A DNA stretch of 64,000 nucleotides from Psychroflexus salis (GCF_014640175.1 NZ_BMGL01000009.1:62001-126000); one strand, 5' to 3'. Positions 1-9,578 are shown, counted from the first letter of the stretch. The notes: generated by a model not told the origin, from the sequence alone. Numbers and translations are program-made.

Positions 1-60
1 CTTGATTTTGAAGCAGATATTATGAAAAATTTGAGTAAAAAAGAGAGCATTCACGGATAA
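1..60 (+). CDS. 3' end of an unidentified gene (partial)
   Basis: Frame 1 is open from the first base and ends with TAA at 58-60, giving the tail LDFEADIMKNLSKKESIHG. Only 19 codons are visible, so no function can be given. The plus-strand direction fits the bidirectional terminator-like hairpin at 139-171 that follows. It could be chance, since 57 bases without a stop is weak evidence. Confidence 0.4.
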   Translation, partial: LDFEADIMKNLSKKESIHG

Positions 61-138
61 AACAATCTAACACCTATTTAAATATTCAATGTAATAAGTA
101 CATGGAAAGAAGATTTTAATATCCATATAATTAAATAA

Positions 139-171
139 AAAACCCTCGTAACGAATATTTACAAGGGTTTT
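139..171. terminator. Bidirectional hairpin terminator
   Basis: The arms AAAACCCT (139-146) and AGGGTTTT (164-171) are perfectly complementary around a 17-base loop. Both flanks are A/T-rich, so the hairpin can end transcription from the partial plus-strand gene and from the minus-strand pair ending at 192. Confidence 0.65.
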
Positions 172-191
172 AGCTTTAAATTTGAGTTATT

Positions 192-590
192 TTACTCACT
201 CACCCAGCTCATTAATCTGTTTTTGAAAAACTCGTACTTTACTAGAAAGAACATAAAAGTGATCATCGCTACAAAGTAGAAAATTAAGATACCGGCTAAG
301 GTAAATAAGTACAATTCTACGCCAAATAGCTCAAAAATATGTATTGACAAGAACACTATCAAAGAGCCAATGTGAAAAGCTTTTAACTGTTTTTTCAATG
401 AAGTTTTAAAAACACCAGACAGGAAGTTCCAAGGCATAAGTTCGTTGCTAATTTCAATTTTATTTGCTCTGAAATTGACGATTACATCTATATTGAAATC
501 GAGCTTGACTCTAAGTTGGTTTTTATTCTCAATGTACTTGTAATTGAAAAGCTGTAAATTGGTTATGATTTTTTCTTTTTTATGAGTCAT
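192..590 (-). CDS. Small two-helix membrane protein, function unknown
   Basis: The 132-residue product is not recognised. Residues 1-65 are polar with short alternating stretches (N-terminal soluble domain, many Lys/Asn). Two hydrophobic segments follow at about 72-92 and 97-118, and the tail is short. There is no signal peptide or lipobox. The gene begins 16 bases after the stop of the glycine-zipper lipoprotein at 607, so the two are probably co-transcribed. A chaperone or immunity-like partner role for the lipoprotein is only a guess from adjacency. Confidence 0.6.
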   Translation of the reverse strand: MTHKKEKIITNLQLFNYKYIENKNQLRVKLDFNIDVIVNFRANKIEISNELMPWNFLSGVFKTSLKKQLKAFHIGSLIVFLSIHIFELFGVELYLFTLAGILIFYFVAMITFMFFLVKYEFFKNRLMSWVSE

Positions 591-606
591 ATTTTAAATT
601 TTTAGC

Positions 607-1401
607 TTAAATGCAATCACCACCATTCTGGATTTGCATTTCTTCTACTACACCAGACATTAATTGTGAACCAACTGCACCACCTATTATTGCTCCTAAA
701 CCAGGCGCAACTGTAAAGCCAAGCATGCCACCGAAAATACCGCCAGCTGCATCAGCGAATCTGACTTGATGTCTAGGATTACAGCCCCAAAACTTGCTAT
801 TAATTGAATCATTTTTTTTGTTATTCCAAAATTTATCTGAAGCGATTAATATAGAGATAAACATATCCATATTTTCTTCATCTTTTAAAGTTAAATTATT
901 TTCAGCTCTAAGTATTTCAATTTCTGTAATTGCATCATTAACAGAAGGGTTATTTTTAATAAATTTTTCCAATAATATAGACAACTTTACAGAAATATCC
1001 CCTTGATTTCTAAATTTATTATTCAATTCCAGCATTGTTTCTTTGTAATCAAATTCGTTTTTGTCTTTTTTATCAAAGAGTTCTTCTGTAACTTTTATTA
1101 CGAGACTCAATTCAGCATCTTCAAAATATTCTGGATATAATACTTTATTGATATTTAAAAGTTCTTCCGCGAATATATTTAAATTATTAGGTATTATTTC
1201 TTGTGTTCTATTTTCATAATAATATTCTAATCCAGAATTGTGTATTTCTCCCATATCAGCGTCACCATAACTATATAAAAGACTTTTAGGTTCAACATCG
1301 TTATTTTCATTTTGAAACGAAGGGTCTTTTGTACAAGAAATAGACATTATTAAACTCATAATTAAAATTAAAGGTATTGTATTATTTTTTAAAATTTTCA
1401 T
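607..1401 (-). CDS. Lipoprotein with C-terminal glycine-zipper segment
   Basis: Translation from ATG at 1401 gives a 264-residue protein beginning MKILKNNT; a start 33 bases upstream exists but would bury the signal peptide. The N-terminus is a type II signal peptide ending in SISC, so the mature protein is probably lipid-anchored. The middle is acidic and predicted helical. The last 50 residues are rich in spaced glycines (GGIFGGMLGF, then GLGAIIGGAVGSQL), a glycine-zipper pattern that inserts in or packs against membranes, with a final Cys near the end. A hairpin (1415-1420 with 1428-1433) lies in the untranslated leader. No family is recognised. It sits directly upstream of the two-helix protein at 192-590. 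Confidence 0.65.
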   Translation of the reverse strand: MKILKNNTIPLILIMSLIMSISCTKDPSFQNENNDVEPKSLLYSYGDADMGEIHNSGLEYYYENRTQEIIPNNLNIFAEELLNINKVLYPEYFEDAELSLVIKVTEELFDKKDKNEFDYKETMLELNNKFRNQGDISVKLSILLEKFIKNNPSVNDAITEIEILRAENNLTLKDEENMDMFISILIASDKFWNNKKNDSINSKFWGCNPRHQVRFADAAGGIFGGMLGFTVAPGLGAIIGGAVGSQLMSGVVEEMQIQNGGDCI

Positions 1402-1794
1402 TATATAAATTTTTTGCTCTTTAAAATAGAGCATTGAACATTATTTTTGGATAAATTTTTCAGATTGATATTTGAAAAGTTTAATGCCGAGCTAAGTAAA
1501 AAGCTTACAACGTAAATACTGAAAAATCCAGTAGCGCTGTGTGTGTGTGAATCTTTTTGTTTTGTCTAAATTTCATTTTACTAACATACAAATAATATTT
1601 CTTTCTCCTTTGCAGATTTTCTGCAATTAATATTTAGCTTTATCTACTCTATTACAATGACTTACAGCATTTTAACAAAAACTGATATCAGGTATTTTTA
1701 AGTTATAAAGGCAAATTTTGAGTTTCATCACAAAAAAAAAGCCGCTTAAACTGAGTTGTTTAAAACGGCTTTTTATACGTAATTAGGATATTAA
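1402..1794. other. Non-coding gap between ftsZ and the lipoprotein gene
   Basis: About 390 bases without a supportable gene. It holds the lipoprotein leader with a TGCTCT/AGAGCA hairpin (1415-1433), a short TG dinucleotide run at about 1538-1549, and the ftsZ terminator at 1736-1774. No convincing TAnnTTTG promoter box was found for the lipoprotein gene. Confidence 0.6.
1736..1774 (-). terminator. Terminator of the dcw cluster after ftsZ
   Basis: AAAAAGCCG (1736-1744) pairs with CGGCTTTTT (1766-1774), and the inner TTAAAC/GTTTAA pairing extends the stem. Read on the minus strand it gives a GC-containing hairpin followed by a U-run, about 20 bases after the ftsZ stop. This marks the end of the cell-division operon. 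Confidence 0.8.
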
Positions 1795-3777
1795 TTAATC
1801 TACATTATCATGTAAAAAAGAATTGTTTGAGCGGAAATTGATATCACCGTTTTCGTCGCTATGCAAAGAAGTACGCGAAATTTTAGTTTCACCGATTTTA
1901 CGAGAATTATCTAACTCAACTCCTGCCCTTTTATATGCAGGTTGTTTTTCAATTTCATCTACACTTTGGTTATTTCTAAATTTATAATTGAACATCTTCA
2001 TCTTTGCTTTTCGTTCTGCAGCACGTGCTGATAAGTCTTTTATAGAAGCATTCATCGGATCTATATCTTCATTTTTTGAAGGGCTAGATTCAGTTTGCTT
2101 AGGCGTTTCAACTCGGGTTTGAAAGTTAAAAGACTCATCTTCCTGGGTTTCTGGTTGAGATACTTTTTTAGATTCACTTTTAGGGGCTTCGTCTTCTAAT
2201 TCACCTAAGTCGTAGCGTCTAATAGCAGATGATGAACTTTCCTGATTTTGTAAAGCGTTTGTTTGAACAGCAGAAGATAAATCTTCTTCATCTTTTACTT
2301 CTAGATCAAATAAATTTTTCACTTCATCTTCTAATTGAAATAACTTTTTGTTTTCTTGTGAAGAATCTCTTTCAACAGAATTTGAATTTTGATTTGGCTT
2401 TAAAGGAAAGTCAAATGTTAAAGGTAGTACTTGTATGTTTTCTTCAGTTTGTTGAACTGATTTATTCTCTACCTCATTAATTTCGAAATCTTCTGCTTCA
2501 AAATTTAATTCTTCAGTCTCCACTTCAATCGATTTAATGGCTTCTGTAGTAGCGATTAGCTGTTCTTTGTTTTCTTCTTCCACAACACCAAACTCAGCCG
2601 TTGTATCATCGCTTTCTTCGCTTTCTAGCGTATGTACTATTCTAGATGTTGTGTTTTGTGCTTTTGTAGACTCATCATCTAAAGGTGGAGTTAAAGTCTT
2701 AGTCTTCAACTTGCGTTCAACTTTTTGATCTTCGTCTAAAGTATGTATTATTTTTTTAGTTTCTGTATTTACAATAGCGTCTTGTTGTTCGGTATCAAAA
2801 CCAGTGGCAATAATGGTAACCGAAATTGAATCGTCTAAGCTTTCGTCTTCTCCTACACCCATAATAATGTTAGCAGAATTACCAGCTTCTTCTTGTATAT
2901 GATCGTTAATTTCTCCAATTTCATCTAAGGTAATTTCATCGGTTCCTGATACAATTAAGAGCAATACATTTTGTGCACCACTAATTTTGTTATCGTTAAG
3001 CAATGGTGAATCTAGTGCTTTTTCGATAGCTATTTTAGAACGGTTTGAGCCTGAAGCCACTGCCGAACCCATAATAGCAGTTCCGCTATTACTTAGTACG
3101 GTTTTAGCATCTTTTAAATCGATGTTTTGTGTATAGTGGTGTGTTATTACTTCTGCAATACCACGCGATGCAGTTGCTAAAACTTCATCTGCCTTAGAAA
3201 AACCAGCTTTAAAACCAAGGTTTCCGTAAACTTCACGTAATTTATTATTATTAATTACAATAAGTGAATCAACTTCCTTACGCAATTTTTCAACACCGAT
3301 TTGGGCTTGTTCGTTTCTAGTTTTACCTTCAAACTGAAAAGGGCTTGTTACAATACCAACGGTTAAAATATCCATATCTTTGGCTTGTTTGGCGATAACA
3401 GGTGCTGCACCAGTTCCTGTTCCTCCACCCATTCCTGCAGTAATAAACACCATTTTAGTATTGGTGCTTAATAGGTTTTTTAAATCGTCAAAACTTTCTA
3501 AGGCAGCCTGTTCTCCTACTTCAGGATTTGCGCCAGCGCCCAAACCTTCGGTTAAATTAACTCCTAATTGAATTTTAGTTGGCACGGGACTATTTTCTAG
3601 CGCTTGCGAATCGGTATTACAAACTACAAAATCTACCCCTTTTATTCCTTGACGAAACATATGGTTTATTGCATTTGAACCGCCGCCACCAACGCCAATT
3701 ACTTTAATTACGTTGGATTGGTTTTTTGGTAAATCGAATGCAATGCTATCGAAGTCGTTTTGATCCTTGTTACCCAT
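1795..3777 (-). CDS. ftsZ: Cell division protein FtsZ
   Basis: This tubulin-like GTPase polymerises at mid-cell to form the Z-ring. The nucleotide-binding loop GVGGGGSNAINHM is at about residues 28-40 and the tubulin signature GGGTGTG at 117-123, so the GTPase core (about 1-335) is intact. At 660 residues it is much longer than E. coli FtsZ (383): a low-complexity acidic linker of nearly 300 residues follows the core. Near the end the motif KQPAYKRAGVEL is recognisable as the conserved C-terminal block of Bacteroidota FtsZ. It is the last gene of the dcw cluster, 17 bases after ftsA, with a terminator behind it. Confidence 0.97.
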   Translation of the reverse strand: MGNKDQNDFDSIAFDLPKNQSNVIKVIGVGGGGSNAINHMFRQGIKGVDFVVCNTDSQALENSPVPTKIQLGVNLTEGLGAGANPEVGEQAALESFDDLKNLLSTNTKMVFITAGMGGGTGTGAAPVIAKQAKDMDILTVGIVTSPFQFEGKTRNEQAQIGVEKLRKEVDSLIVINNNKLREVYGNLGFKAGFSKADEVLATASRGIAEVITHHYTQNIDLKDAKTVLSNSGTAIMGSAVASGSNRSKIAIEKALDSPLLNDNKISGAQNVLLLIVSGTDEITLDEIGEINDHIQEEAGNSANIIMGVGEDESLDDSISVTIIATGFDTEQQDAIVNTETKKIIHTLDEDQKVERKLKTKTLTPPLDDESTKAQNTTSRIVHTLESEESDDTTAEFGVVEEENKEQLIATTEAIKSIEVETEELNFEAEDFEINEVENKSVQQTEENIQVLPLTFDFPLKPNQNSNSVERDSSQENKKLFQLEDEVKNLFDLEVKDEEDLSSAVQTNALQNQESSSSAIRRYDLGELEDEAPKSESKKVSQPETQEDESFNFQTRVETPKQTESSPSKNEDIDPMNASIKDLSARAAERKAKMKMFNYKFRNNQSVDEIEKQPAYKRAGVELDNSRKIGETKISRTSLHSDENGDINFRSNNSFLHDNVD

Positions 3778-3794
3778 AATTACTTATTTTAAAT

Positions 3795-5171
3795 TTATTC
3801 TGCTTTATCTAATATATCTTTTAATTTCTCTACAAACCGATCGAAAAAACTTTGTCTTGGACCTGTTGAGCCCTTGCCATTTTGCTGTGTAGCATCTTCG
3901 TTGAGTTGTTCAGTTTGTTTATTTTCGGTAGATGTTTCATCTGTCTTTGAAACTTCTACTTGTCTATTTTCAGTAGAATTATCTTCTTGTTCTTCTTCAT
4001 TTTCTTGCTCCTGATTGCTTATGGATTTCATTAATAAACCAACAGCGGTTGCAAAAATAGGACTCGTTGTTTCGCGTTCGGTGTCTCCTGCTAAATGTTC
4101 GTTTGGAAAACCAATACGCGTATCCATTCCGGTAATATATTCTACTAATTGCTTAAGGTGTTTTAATTGTGCGCCACCTCCTGTAATTACAATACCAGCA
4201 ATCAATTTTTTGCGTTGTTCTTCGTGACCGTAGTTTTTAATTTCTAAAAAAGCTTGTTCAATAATTTCAACTGCACGGTAATGAATAATTTTGGATAAAT
4301 TTTTTAATGAAATCTCTTTAGGTTCTCTACCGCGAAGTCCAGGAATAGAAACAATCTCGTTTTCTTTATTTTCTCCTGGCCATGCAGAACCAAACTTTAC
4401 TTTTAACAATTCGGCTTGTTTCTCGATAATGGAGCATCCATCTTTTATGTCTTCAGTAATAACATTTCCTCCGAATGGAATTACAGCGGTATGGCGAATA
4501 ATTCCATCTTTAAAAATCGCTAAATCTGTTGTTCCACCTCCAATATCGATTAAAGCGACACCTGCTTCTTTTTCTTCTTGACTTAAAACAGCGTTAGCAG
4601 ATGCTAAAGGTTCTAAGTTTACGCCGCCTAATTCTAAGCCAGAATTAGTTACGCAACGTACAATGTTTCTAATTGACGAAATTTGTCCGACAACTACATG
4701 AAAATTAGCTTCAAGTCTTGCTCCGTGCATACCGATAGGTTGAGTAATTTCGGCTTGACCATCTACTTTGTATTCTTGGGGTAATACATGAATAATTTCT
4801 TCTCCAGGTAGCATTACTAGTTTATGCACTTGGTCGCATAGTTCTACGATGTCTTTTTCTTCAATTACTTCATCAAAATTTTGACGGGTAATGTAGTCAC
4901 TATGTTGTAAGCTACGTATATGTTGTCCTGCAATACCCACCATTACTTTTTTAACATCAATACCTGCGTCTGTTTCAGCTTCTTTAATAGCTTGTTGGAT
5001 AGATTGTATAGTTTGGGTAATATTATTTACAACACCGCGATGTACGCCTAAACTTTTAGATTTTCCAATACCGAGTATTTCAACTTTTCCATACTCATTT
5101 TTACGCCCAATCATGGCCACAATTTTTGTGGTTCCGATGTCTAAGCCTACTGCAATTTTTTCATTTTCCAT
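3795..5171 (-). CDS. ftsA: Cell division protein FtsA
   Basis: FtsA is an actin-like ATPase that tethers FtsZ to the membrane. From ATG at 5171 the 458-residue protein begins MENEKIAVGLDIGTT, which carries the phosphate-1 loop at its very N-terminus as in other FtsA. An in-frame start at 5216 would add 15 residues that overlap ftsQ and precede the normal fold, so it was not used. The phosphate-2 motif DIGGGTTD is at about 209-216 and GGGAQLKHL lies further on. After the core comes a Glu/Gln/Thr-rich linker, then the amphipathic helix QSFFDRFVEKLKDIL, the likely membrane-targeting sequence. Confidence 0.95.
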   Translation of the reverse strand: MENEKIAVGLDIGTTKIVAMIGRKNEYGKVEILGIGKSKSLGVHRGVVNNITQTIQSIQQAIKEAETDAGIDVKKVMVGIAGQHIRSLQHSDYITRQNFDEVIEEKDIVELCDQVHKLVMLPGEEIIHVLPQEYKVDGQAEITQPIGMHGARLEANFHVVVGQISSIRNIVRCVTNSGLELGGVNLEPLASANAVLSQEEKEAGVALIDIGGGTTDLAIFKDGIIRHTAVIPFGGNVITEDIKDGCSIIEKQAELLKVKFGSAWPGENKENEIVSIPGLRGREPKEISLKNLSKIIHYRAVEIIEQAFLEIKNYGHEEQRKKLIAGIVITGGGAQLKHLKQLVEYITGMDTRIGFPNEHLAGDTERETTSPIFATAVGLLMKSISNQEQENEEEQEDNSTENRQVEVSKTDETSTENKQTEQLNEDATQQNGKGSTGPRQSFFDRFVEKLKDILDKAE

Positions 5172-5184
5172 GTTACTCAAAATA

Positions 5185-5901
5185 TTACTTTTTGGTACAG
5201 ACAACTTGTTTCCCAAATTGTAAATCTACATTCATATAATCCTTTAACCTTCCATCTTTTTTTGCTTTAGCAAAAAAAGCTTTGAAGTTAGCGAGCTTTA
5301 GTTCGATGTTATTTAAATCACCAAAATCTATTTTAAAATCGGCATCTCTTATTTCAACATATAATTCTCCCAAACCATTTTTATGTATTGAAGTAATTTG
5401 TTGTTGCAAAAATGAGTCTTGATGTATAGCCTTAGCTAATTTAAAGAGCTGTATTGCTTCTTTAGAATCGAATCCAAAGGCAATAGGAACTCTAGCTGAA
5501 TAATGGGATGAAGTTGGCATAATTAAGCCATCTTCGTCGATATACTGAAAACCGCCGTCTAAAAATCGAAGTATGGGTTTGCGTTGTTCAATTTCAGCAC
5601 CCAAAATTCCATCTACTGTTAAATAGACTTGCGCATTTTTAATCATATCGTTGGTTTCCAAATTATTTTCCAAAACTTTCAAATCTACGTTTTCTTTTGT
5701 TAAATTTTGAAAGGTCTCATCACTTTGTATTAACAATTTATAAACATCATTTTCTTGTATATAGAATTCAGCAACTTCTGCAAATTGAATATCTACGGAC
5801 TTTACTTTTTTTAGTTGATTTCTTTGATTAGCAAAACCATATAAAAAAAGCAAACTAGCTACTAAGGCTATAAATAATATGTTATTCCAATTCCATTTCA
5901 T
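5185..5901 (-). CDS. ftsQ: Cell division protein FtsQ/DivIB-like
   Basis: The 238-residue protein has a short cytoplasmic start, one transmembrane helix at about 7-23 (NILFIALVASLLFLYGF), and a periplasmic domain. This is the bitopic layout of FtsQ, which recruits FtsL and the septal synthase. Sequence identity to proteobacterial FtsQ is low, so the call depends on size, topology and its place between murC and ftsA. The start overlaps the end of murC by 20 bases, suggesting translational coupling. Confidence 0.88.
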   Translation of the reverse strand: MKWNWNNILFIALVASLLFLYGFANQRNQLKKVKSVDIQFAEVAEFYIQENDVYKLLIQSDETFQNLTKENVDLKVLENNLETNDMIKNAQVYLTVDGILGAEIEQRKPILRFLDGGFQYIDEDGLIMPTSSHYSARVPIAFGFDSKEAIQLFKLAKAIHQDSFLQQQITSIHKNGLGELYVEIRDADFKIDFGDLNNIELKLANFKAFFAKAKKDGRLKDYMNVDLQFGKQVVCTKK

Positions 5902-7252
5902 ACTTGAAATAGCTTTTAATTTTTTGTGCTTCTACGCCTATATCTCCGGCTCCTAGTAATAAAACAACAGAGCAAGTTGTATCTTTAATGCTGCTTAGCA
6001 TTTCGGTTTTTTCAATTATTTTTACGGGTTTATTTTGTATTTTATTTGCTAAAAAAGCTGCATTAATTCCTTCGATTGGTTCTTCTCTAGCTGGGTAAAT
6101 TTCAAGTATACAAATTTCATCAAAAAGCATTAAACTTTGGGCAAAATCTTCAGCAAATTTTTGAGTTCTACTAAATAGGTGTGGCTGAAAGATAAGCATC
6201 AGGTTTTCATTGGGATGCATTTCTTGAGCGGCCTGATGAGCAGCAGCAATTTCGGTTGGATGATGTGCATAATCATCTACGATACTTAATTTTTCTTCGT
6301 TTAAAAGATAATTAAATCTTCGTTGTACACCTTTAAAAGTTGCTAAAGAAGCTGCAAAACTTTCAATTTTTTCAGGTTGATAATATGCAGCCAATGCAAT
6401 AGCAGAAATAGCATTAAATAAGTTATGCTTCCCAGGTAATGTAAGTTGTATATTAGTTAGCGTATTATACCTAGTAACTAAATCGAAAAAATAACTACCG
6501 CTTCGAACTCGAATATTTTTTGCATAAATAGAGTCTGTACTCATAAAACCAATCTTTTCGCCTTTTAGACTTAATTCGCTTGCTACAAATACCTTTTTAG
6601 TTACTTGTTTTGCAAATGCATTAAAATTTTCTAGCAAAACATCTGCAGTACCATAAATTTCTAGGTGGTCTGCATCTGTAGAAGTAATTACAGCCACTGT
6701 TGGATGCAATTGTAAAAATGAACGGTCAAACTCATCGGCTTCTACTACAAAAACATCTTCTCCTGTAGAAATATAATTGGTTTGCTCTTCGTTTAAAATA
6801 CCACCTAAAAAGGCAGTTACACCCACTCCATTTTCCTTTAAAATGTGCGTTAAAATTGAAGTAGTTGTTGTTTTTCCATGTGTTCCTGCAACTGCTAAAC
6901 AAAATTTATTATGCGTTAACTTACCTAATAATTCGGCACGTTTAATGGTAAATAATTCTGTTTGAAGCATAAACTTCCAAAGTTTGGATTGTTTGGAAAT
7001 TGCGGGGGTAAAAACAATTGCAGTTGTTTTGTGATGTAATTTTTGAAGCTGTGCTATTGTTTTTTCTTCTTCAAATTGAATTTGAATGCCTTCTTCTTGA
7101 AGTTTTTGTGTTAAAGCAGAAGCTGTTCGGTCGTAACCTAAAACTTGTTTTTGTTTTTGATGAAAGTAGCGTGCTAATGCACTCATACCAATACCACCGA
7201 TGCCTACAAAAAAGTAAGTTTCGATAGTTTGTATGTGGGTTAAGGCTTTCAT
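5882..7252 (-). CDS. murC: UDP-N-acetylmuramate--L-alanine ligase
   Basis: This ATP-dependent cytoplasmic ligase adds L-alanine to UDP-MurNAc, the first amino acid of the peptidoglycan stem. The N-terminal UDP-binding motif GIGGIGMSALA is at about 17-27 and the ATP loop GTHGKTTTT at 123-131. The C-terminal domain has DDYAHHPTE, typical of MurC. Length (456) is normal. The ATG shares one base with the murG stop (TAATG), and the end overlaps ftsQ. Confidence 0.97.
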   Translation of the reverse strand: MKALTHIQTIETYFFVGIGGIGMSALARYFHQKQKQVLGYDRTASALTQKLQEEGIQIQFEEEKTIAQLQKLHHKTTAIVFTPAISKQSKLWKFMLQTELFTIKRAELLGKLTHNKFCLAVAGTHGKTTTTSILTHILKENGVGVTAFLGGILNEEQTNYISTGEDVFVVEADEFDRSFLQLHPTVAVITSTDADHLEIYGTADVLLENFNAFAKQVTKKVFVASELSLKGEKIGFMSTDSIYAKNIRVRSGSYFFDLVTRYNTLTNIQLTLPGKHNLFNAISAIALAAYYQPEKIESFAASLATFKGVQRRFNYLLNEEKLSIVDDYAHHPTEIAAAHQAAQEMHPNENLMLIFQPHLFSRTQKFAEDFAQSLMLFDEICILEIYPAREEPIEGINAAFLANKIQNKPVKIIEKTEMLSSIKDTTCSVVLLLGAGDIGVEAQKIKSYFKYEMELE

Positions 7253-8346
7253 TAATATTGTGCAATAATTTTTTCAACTTCATCTACAATAGCAGATGTA
7301 GCTTCAGGTTTGGCTAATTTTTTAATATTATTAGCTAAGCTGTTTTGTTTTTGTTCATTTTTTAAAATATCCAAAAATTGAGTTTGAAATTCTTTTTCTA
7401 AATTTTTTTCTGCAATACTTATAGCTGCATTTTGCTCTTCAATAGCATGGGCATTTTTAGTTTGATGATCTTCTGCAACATTGGGCGATGGAATAAAGAT
7501 AACTGGCTTAGCTACCACGCATAATTCACTTACTGAACCTGCGCCAGCACGAGAAATAATAAAATCGGCAGCGGTGTAGGCTTCATTCATTTTCTGAATA
7601 AATTCAACCACACAAACAGATTCTGAATTTAGATTTTGATAGGTTTCAAAATAAAACTTACCCGTTTGCCATAATACCTGAACATCATTTTTCTTGAAGA
7701 AATTTAAATTTGCAGAAACTAATTCGTTAATGCGTTTTGAGCCAAGGCTACCTCCAATTACTAAAAGTACTTTTTGAGTTGAATTAAAATTGAATATTTT
7801 TTTAGCATCAGATGCATTTCCACTTAATTGAAGCACATCTCTTCGAATTGGGTTACCTGTAAATATAATTTTTTCTTTTGGAAAGTAGCGCTCCATATTG
7901 GGGTAAGCAACACAAATGGCATTGACCTTTTGGGCAACCCATTTATTGGTTATTCCTGCATAGGAGTTTTGCTCTTGTATTAAACTAGGAATTCCTTTTT
8001 GCGTAGCGGCTTTAAGCAAAGGCCCGCTTGCAAAACCACCCGTTCCAATTGCAATGTCGGGTTTAAATTGTGAGATTATCTTTCTAGCCTTAAGTAGGCT
8101 ACTTATTAGCTTAATAGGAAAAAGCAGATTAGATAAAGTTAATTTACGTTGAATACCAGCAATCCAAAGGCCTATAATTTTAAATCCAGCTTGTGGTACT
8201 TTTTGCATTTCCATTCGGTTATTTGCTCCAACAAATAAAATTTCTGAGTCAGGATATCTGTGCATAATTTCTTGAGCTATTGCTATAGCTGGAAAAATAT
8301 GACCACCAGTGCCTCCACCAGATAAAATGACTTTTAATTTTTTCAT
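7252..8346 (-). CDS. murG: UDP-GlcNAc:lipid I N-acetylglucosaminyltransferase
   Basis: MurG converts lipid I to lipid II at the inner face of the membrane. The G-loop GGGTGGHIFPA is at about 10-20, and the C-terminal donor-site region has SRAGAGSVSEL followed by PSPNVAEDHQTKNA, both family hallmarks (GT28). At 364 residues the length is normal. It overlaps ftsW by four bases (ATGA) and murC by one. Confidence 0.97.
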   Translation of the reverse strand: MKKLKVILSGGGTGGHIFPAIAIAQEIMHRYPDSEILFVGANNRMEMQKVPQAGFKIIGLWIAGIQRKLTLSNLLFPIKLISSLLKARKIISQFKPDIAIGTGGFASGPLLKAATQKGIPSLIQEQNSYAGITNKWVAQKVNAICVAYPNMERYFPKEKIIFTGNPIRRDVLQLSGNASDAKKIFNFNSTQKVLLVIGGSLGSKRINELVSANLNFFKKNDVQVLWQTGKFYFETYQNLNSESVCVVEFIQKMNEAYTAADFIISRAGAGSVSELCVVAKPVIFIPSPNVAEDHQTKNAHAIEEQNAAISIAEKNLEKEFQTQFLDILKNEQKQNSLANNIKKLAKPEATSAIVDEVEKIIAQY

Positions 8347-9575
8347 ACCGTTTCGCTCATAATTTCTAATGGATTTTCGGCTTCTTCATCAATATTTTGA
8401 ATTCTTTCTTTCAAAATTTCGTTTTCTCTATTGGCTTTAACGCTTTGTAAGATTCCTAAGGAAATACAGGTCATCCAGATGGAAGTCCCACCGCTACTAA
8501 TTAAGGGTAAAGTTTGCCCTGTTACAGGAAAAACTTGTACAGCAACACCCATATTTATAAATGCTTGAAAAACAAAAGGCAAACCAACTGCCAAAACTAA
8601 TAGTTGGGCAAATTCATTTTCAGATTTAGTAATTATAATTGCAATTCTTCCTAATATAATTAAATAGCAAATAATTACAGCAAAACCGCCAATTAAACCC
8701 ATTTCTTCAACAATAATGGCATAGATAAAATCTGAAGAAGATTGCGGTAAAAAGTTGCGCTGTATGCTTTTACCTATTCCACTTCCAGTAACACCGCCAC
8801 TGGCAATTGCTATTTTAGCTTTTGTAATTTGATACTGCTCTTCTATATTTTCATTGCTGGAAAAATTTTCAACTCTACTTATCCAAGTATCTACTCGGTT
8901 AGGAAACAAACCAGGGAAAGCTTTTGCAGTTAAACCAAATACCAATACAAAAACTAAAGCTGTACCAATTACAATTCCTATATATTTTAAAGGATAACCT
9001 CCTAAAAAACAAAGTAAAATAGTAAGACCAAATAACATGGCTGCAGTTGAAAAATTTGCTGGAAAGATTAATCCGATAACAGCAAAAACTGGTAACCATA
9101 GGGGTAATAAACTTTGTTTAAATGTAATATTTAGGTCTTTAATTTTGGCTAAGTAGCGGGCTACATAAACCAACAAGACTACCAATGCTAAACTAGAAGT
9201 TTGAAAAGACATATTAACAATAGGTACGCGAATCCAACGGCTTGCATTGGCACCACCCATGGTATTTCCTTGCAATAAGGTAAAAAGCAATAAGACCACC
9301 ACAAAAGGAAGTAATAGAGCAGATAAACCACGAAAATATCGATATGGGATTTTATGAGTTGCATACATCAGCAAAAAGCCGATAAATATATGTACAAAAT
9401 GCTTTACTAAATAGGCAAAAGTACTGCCACTACCACCATTTAAGTAGGCTAAATTACTACTCGCGGTATAAACAGGAATAAAAGAAAATAACGCCATAAG
9501 GGCAACTACAGCCCAAATAGTTTTATCTCCTTGTAAAGAAGCAAAAAATCGTTTTATGTTCGATTCGTTTTGCAT
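8343..9575 (-). CDS. ftsW: Lipid II polymerase / division protein FtsW
   Basis: A 410-residue SEDS-family integral membrane glycosyltransferase with about ten hydrophobic helices. Visible signatures include GGFAVIICYLIILGR and the C-terminal GQTLPLISSGGTS motif typical of FtsW/RodA. It polymerises lipid II at the septum together with the transpeptidase encoded upstream at 13613. Placement between murD and murG supports FtsW rather than RodA. The C-terminal tail (about 40 residues) is cytoplasmic and acidic. Confidence 0.95.
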   Translation of the reverse strand: MQNESNIKRFFASLQGDKTIWAVVALMALFSFIPVYTASSNLAYLNGGSGSTFAYLVKHFVHIFIGFLLMYATHKIPYRYFRGLSALLLPFVVVLLLFTLLQGNTMGGANASRWIRVPIVNMSFQTSSLALVVLLVYVARYLAKIKDLNITFKQSLLPLWLPVFAVIGLIFPANFSTAAMLFGLTILLCFLGGYPLKYIGIVIGTALVFVLVFGLTAKAFPGLFPNRVDTWISRVENFSSNENIEEQYQITKAKIAIASGGVTGSGIGKSIQRNFLPQSSSDFIYAIIVEEMGLIGGFAVIICYLIILGRIAIIITKSENEFAQLLVLAVGLPFVFQAFINMGVAVQVFPVTGQTLPLISSGGTSIWMTCISLGILQSVKANRENEILKERIQNIDEEAENPLEIMSETV

Positions 9576-9578
9576 TAT

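Noticed and set aside
1538-1549. TG dinucleotide run as a phase-variation tract
   Set aside because: Only about six units, in a non-coding gap, and not next to a promoter; chance is likely.
5172-5216. Upstream start of ftsA adding 15 residues
   Set aside because: The extra residues overlap ftsQ and precede the normal FtsA N-terminus; the ATG at 5171 puts the phosphate-binding loop where it belongs.
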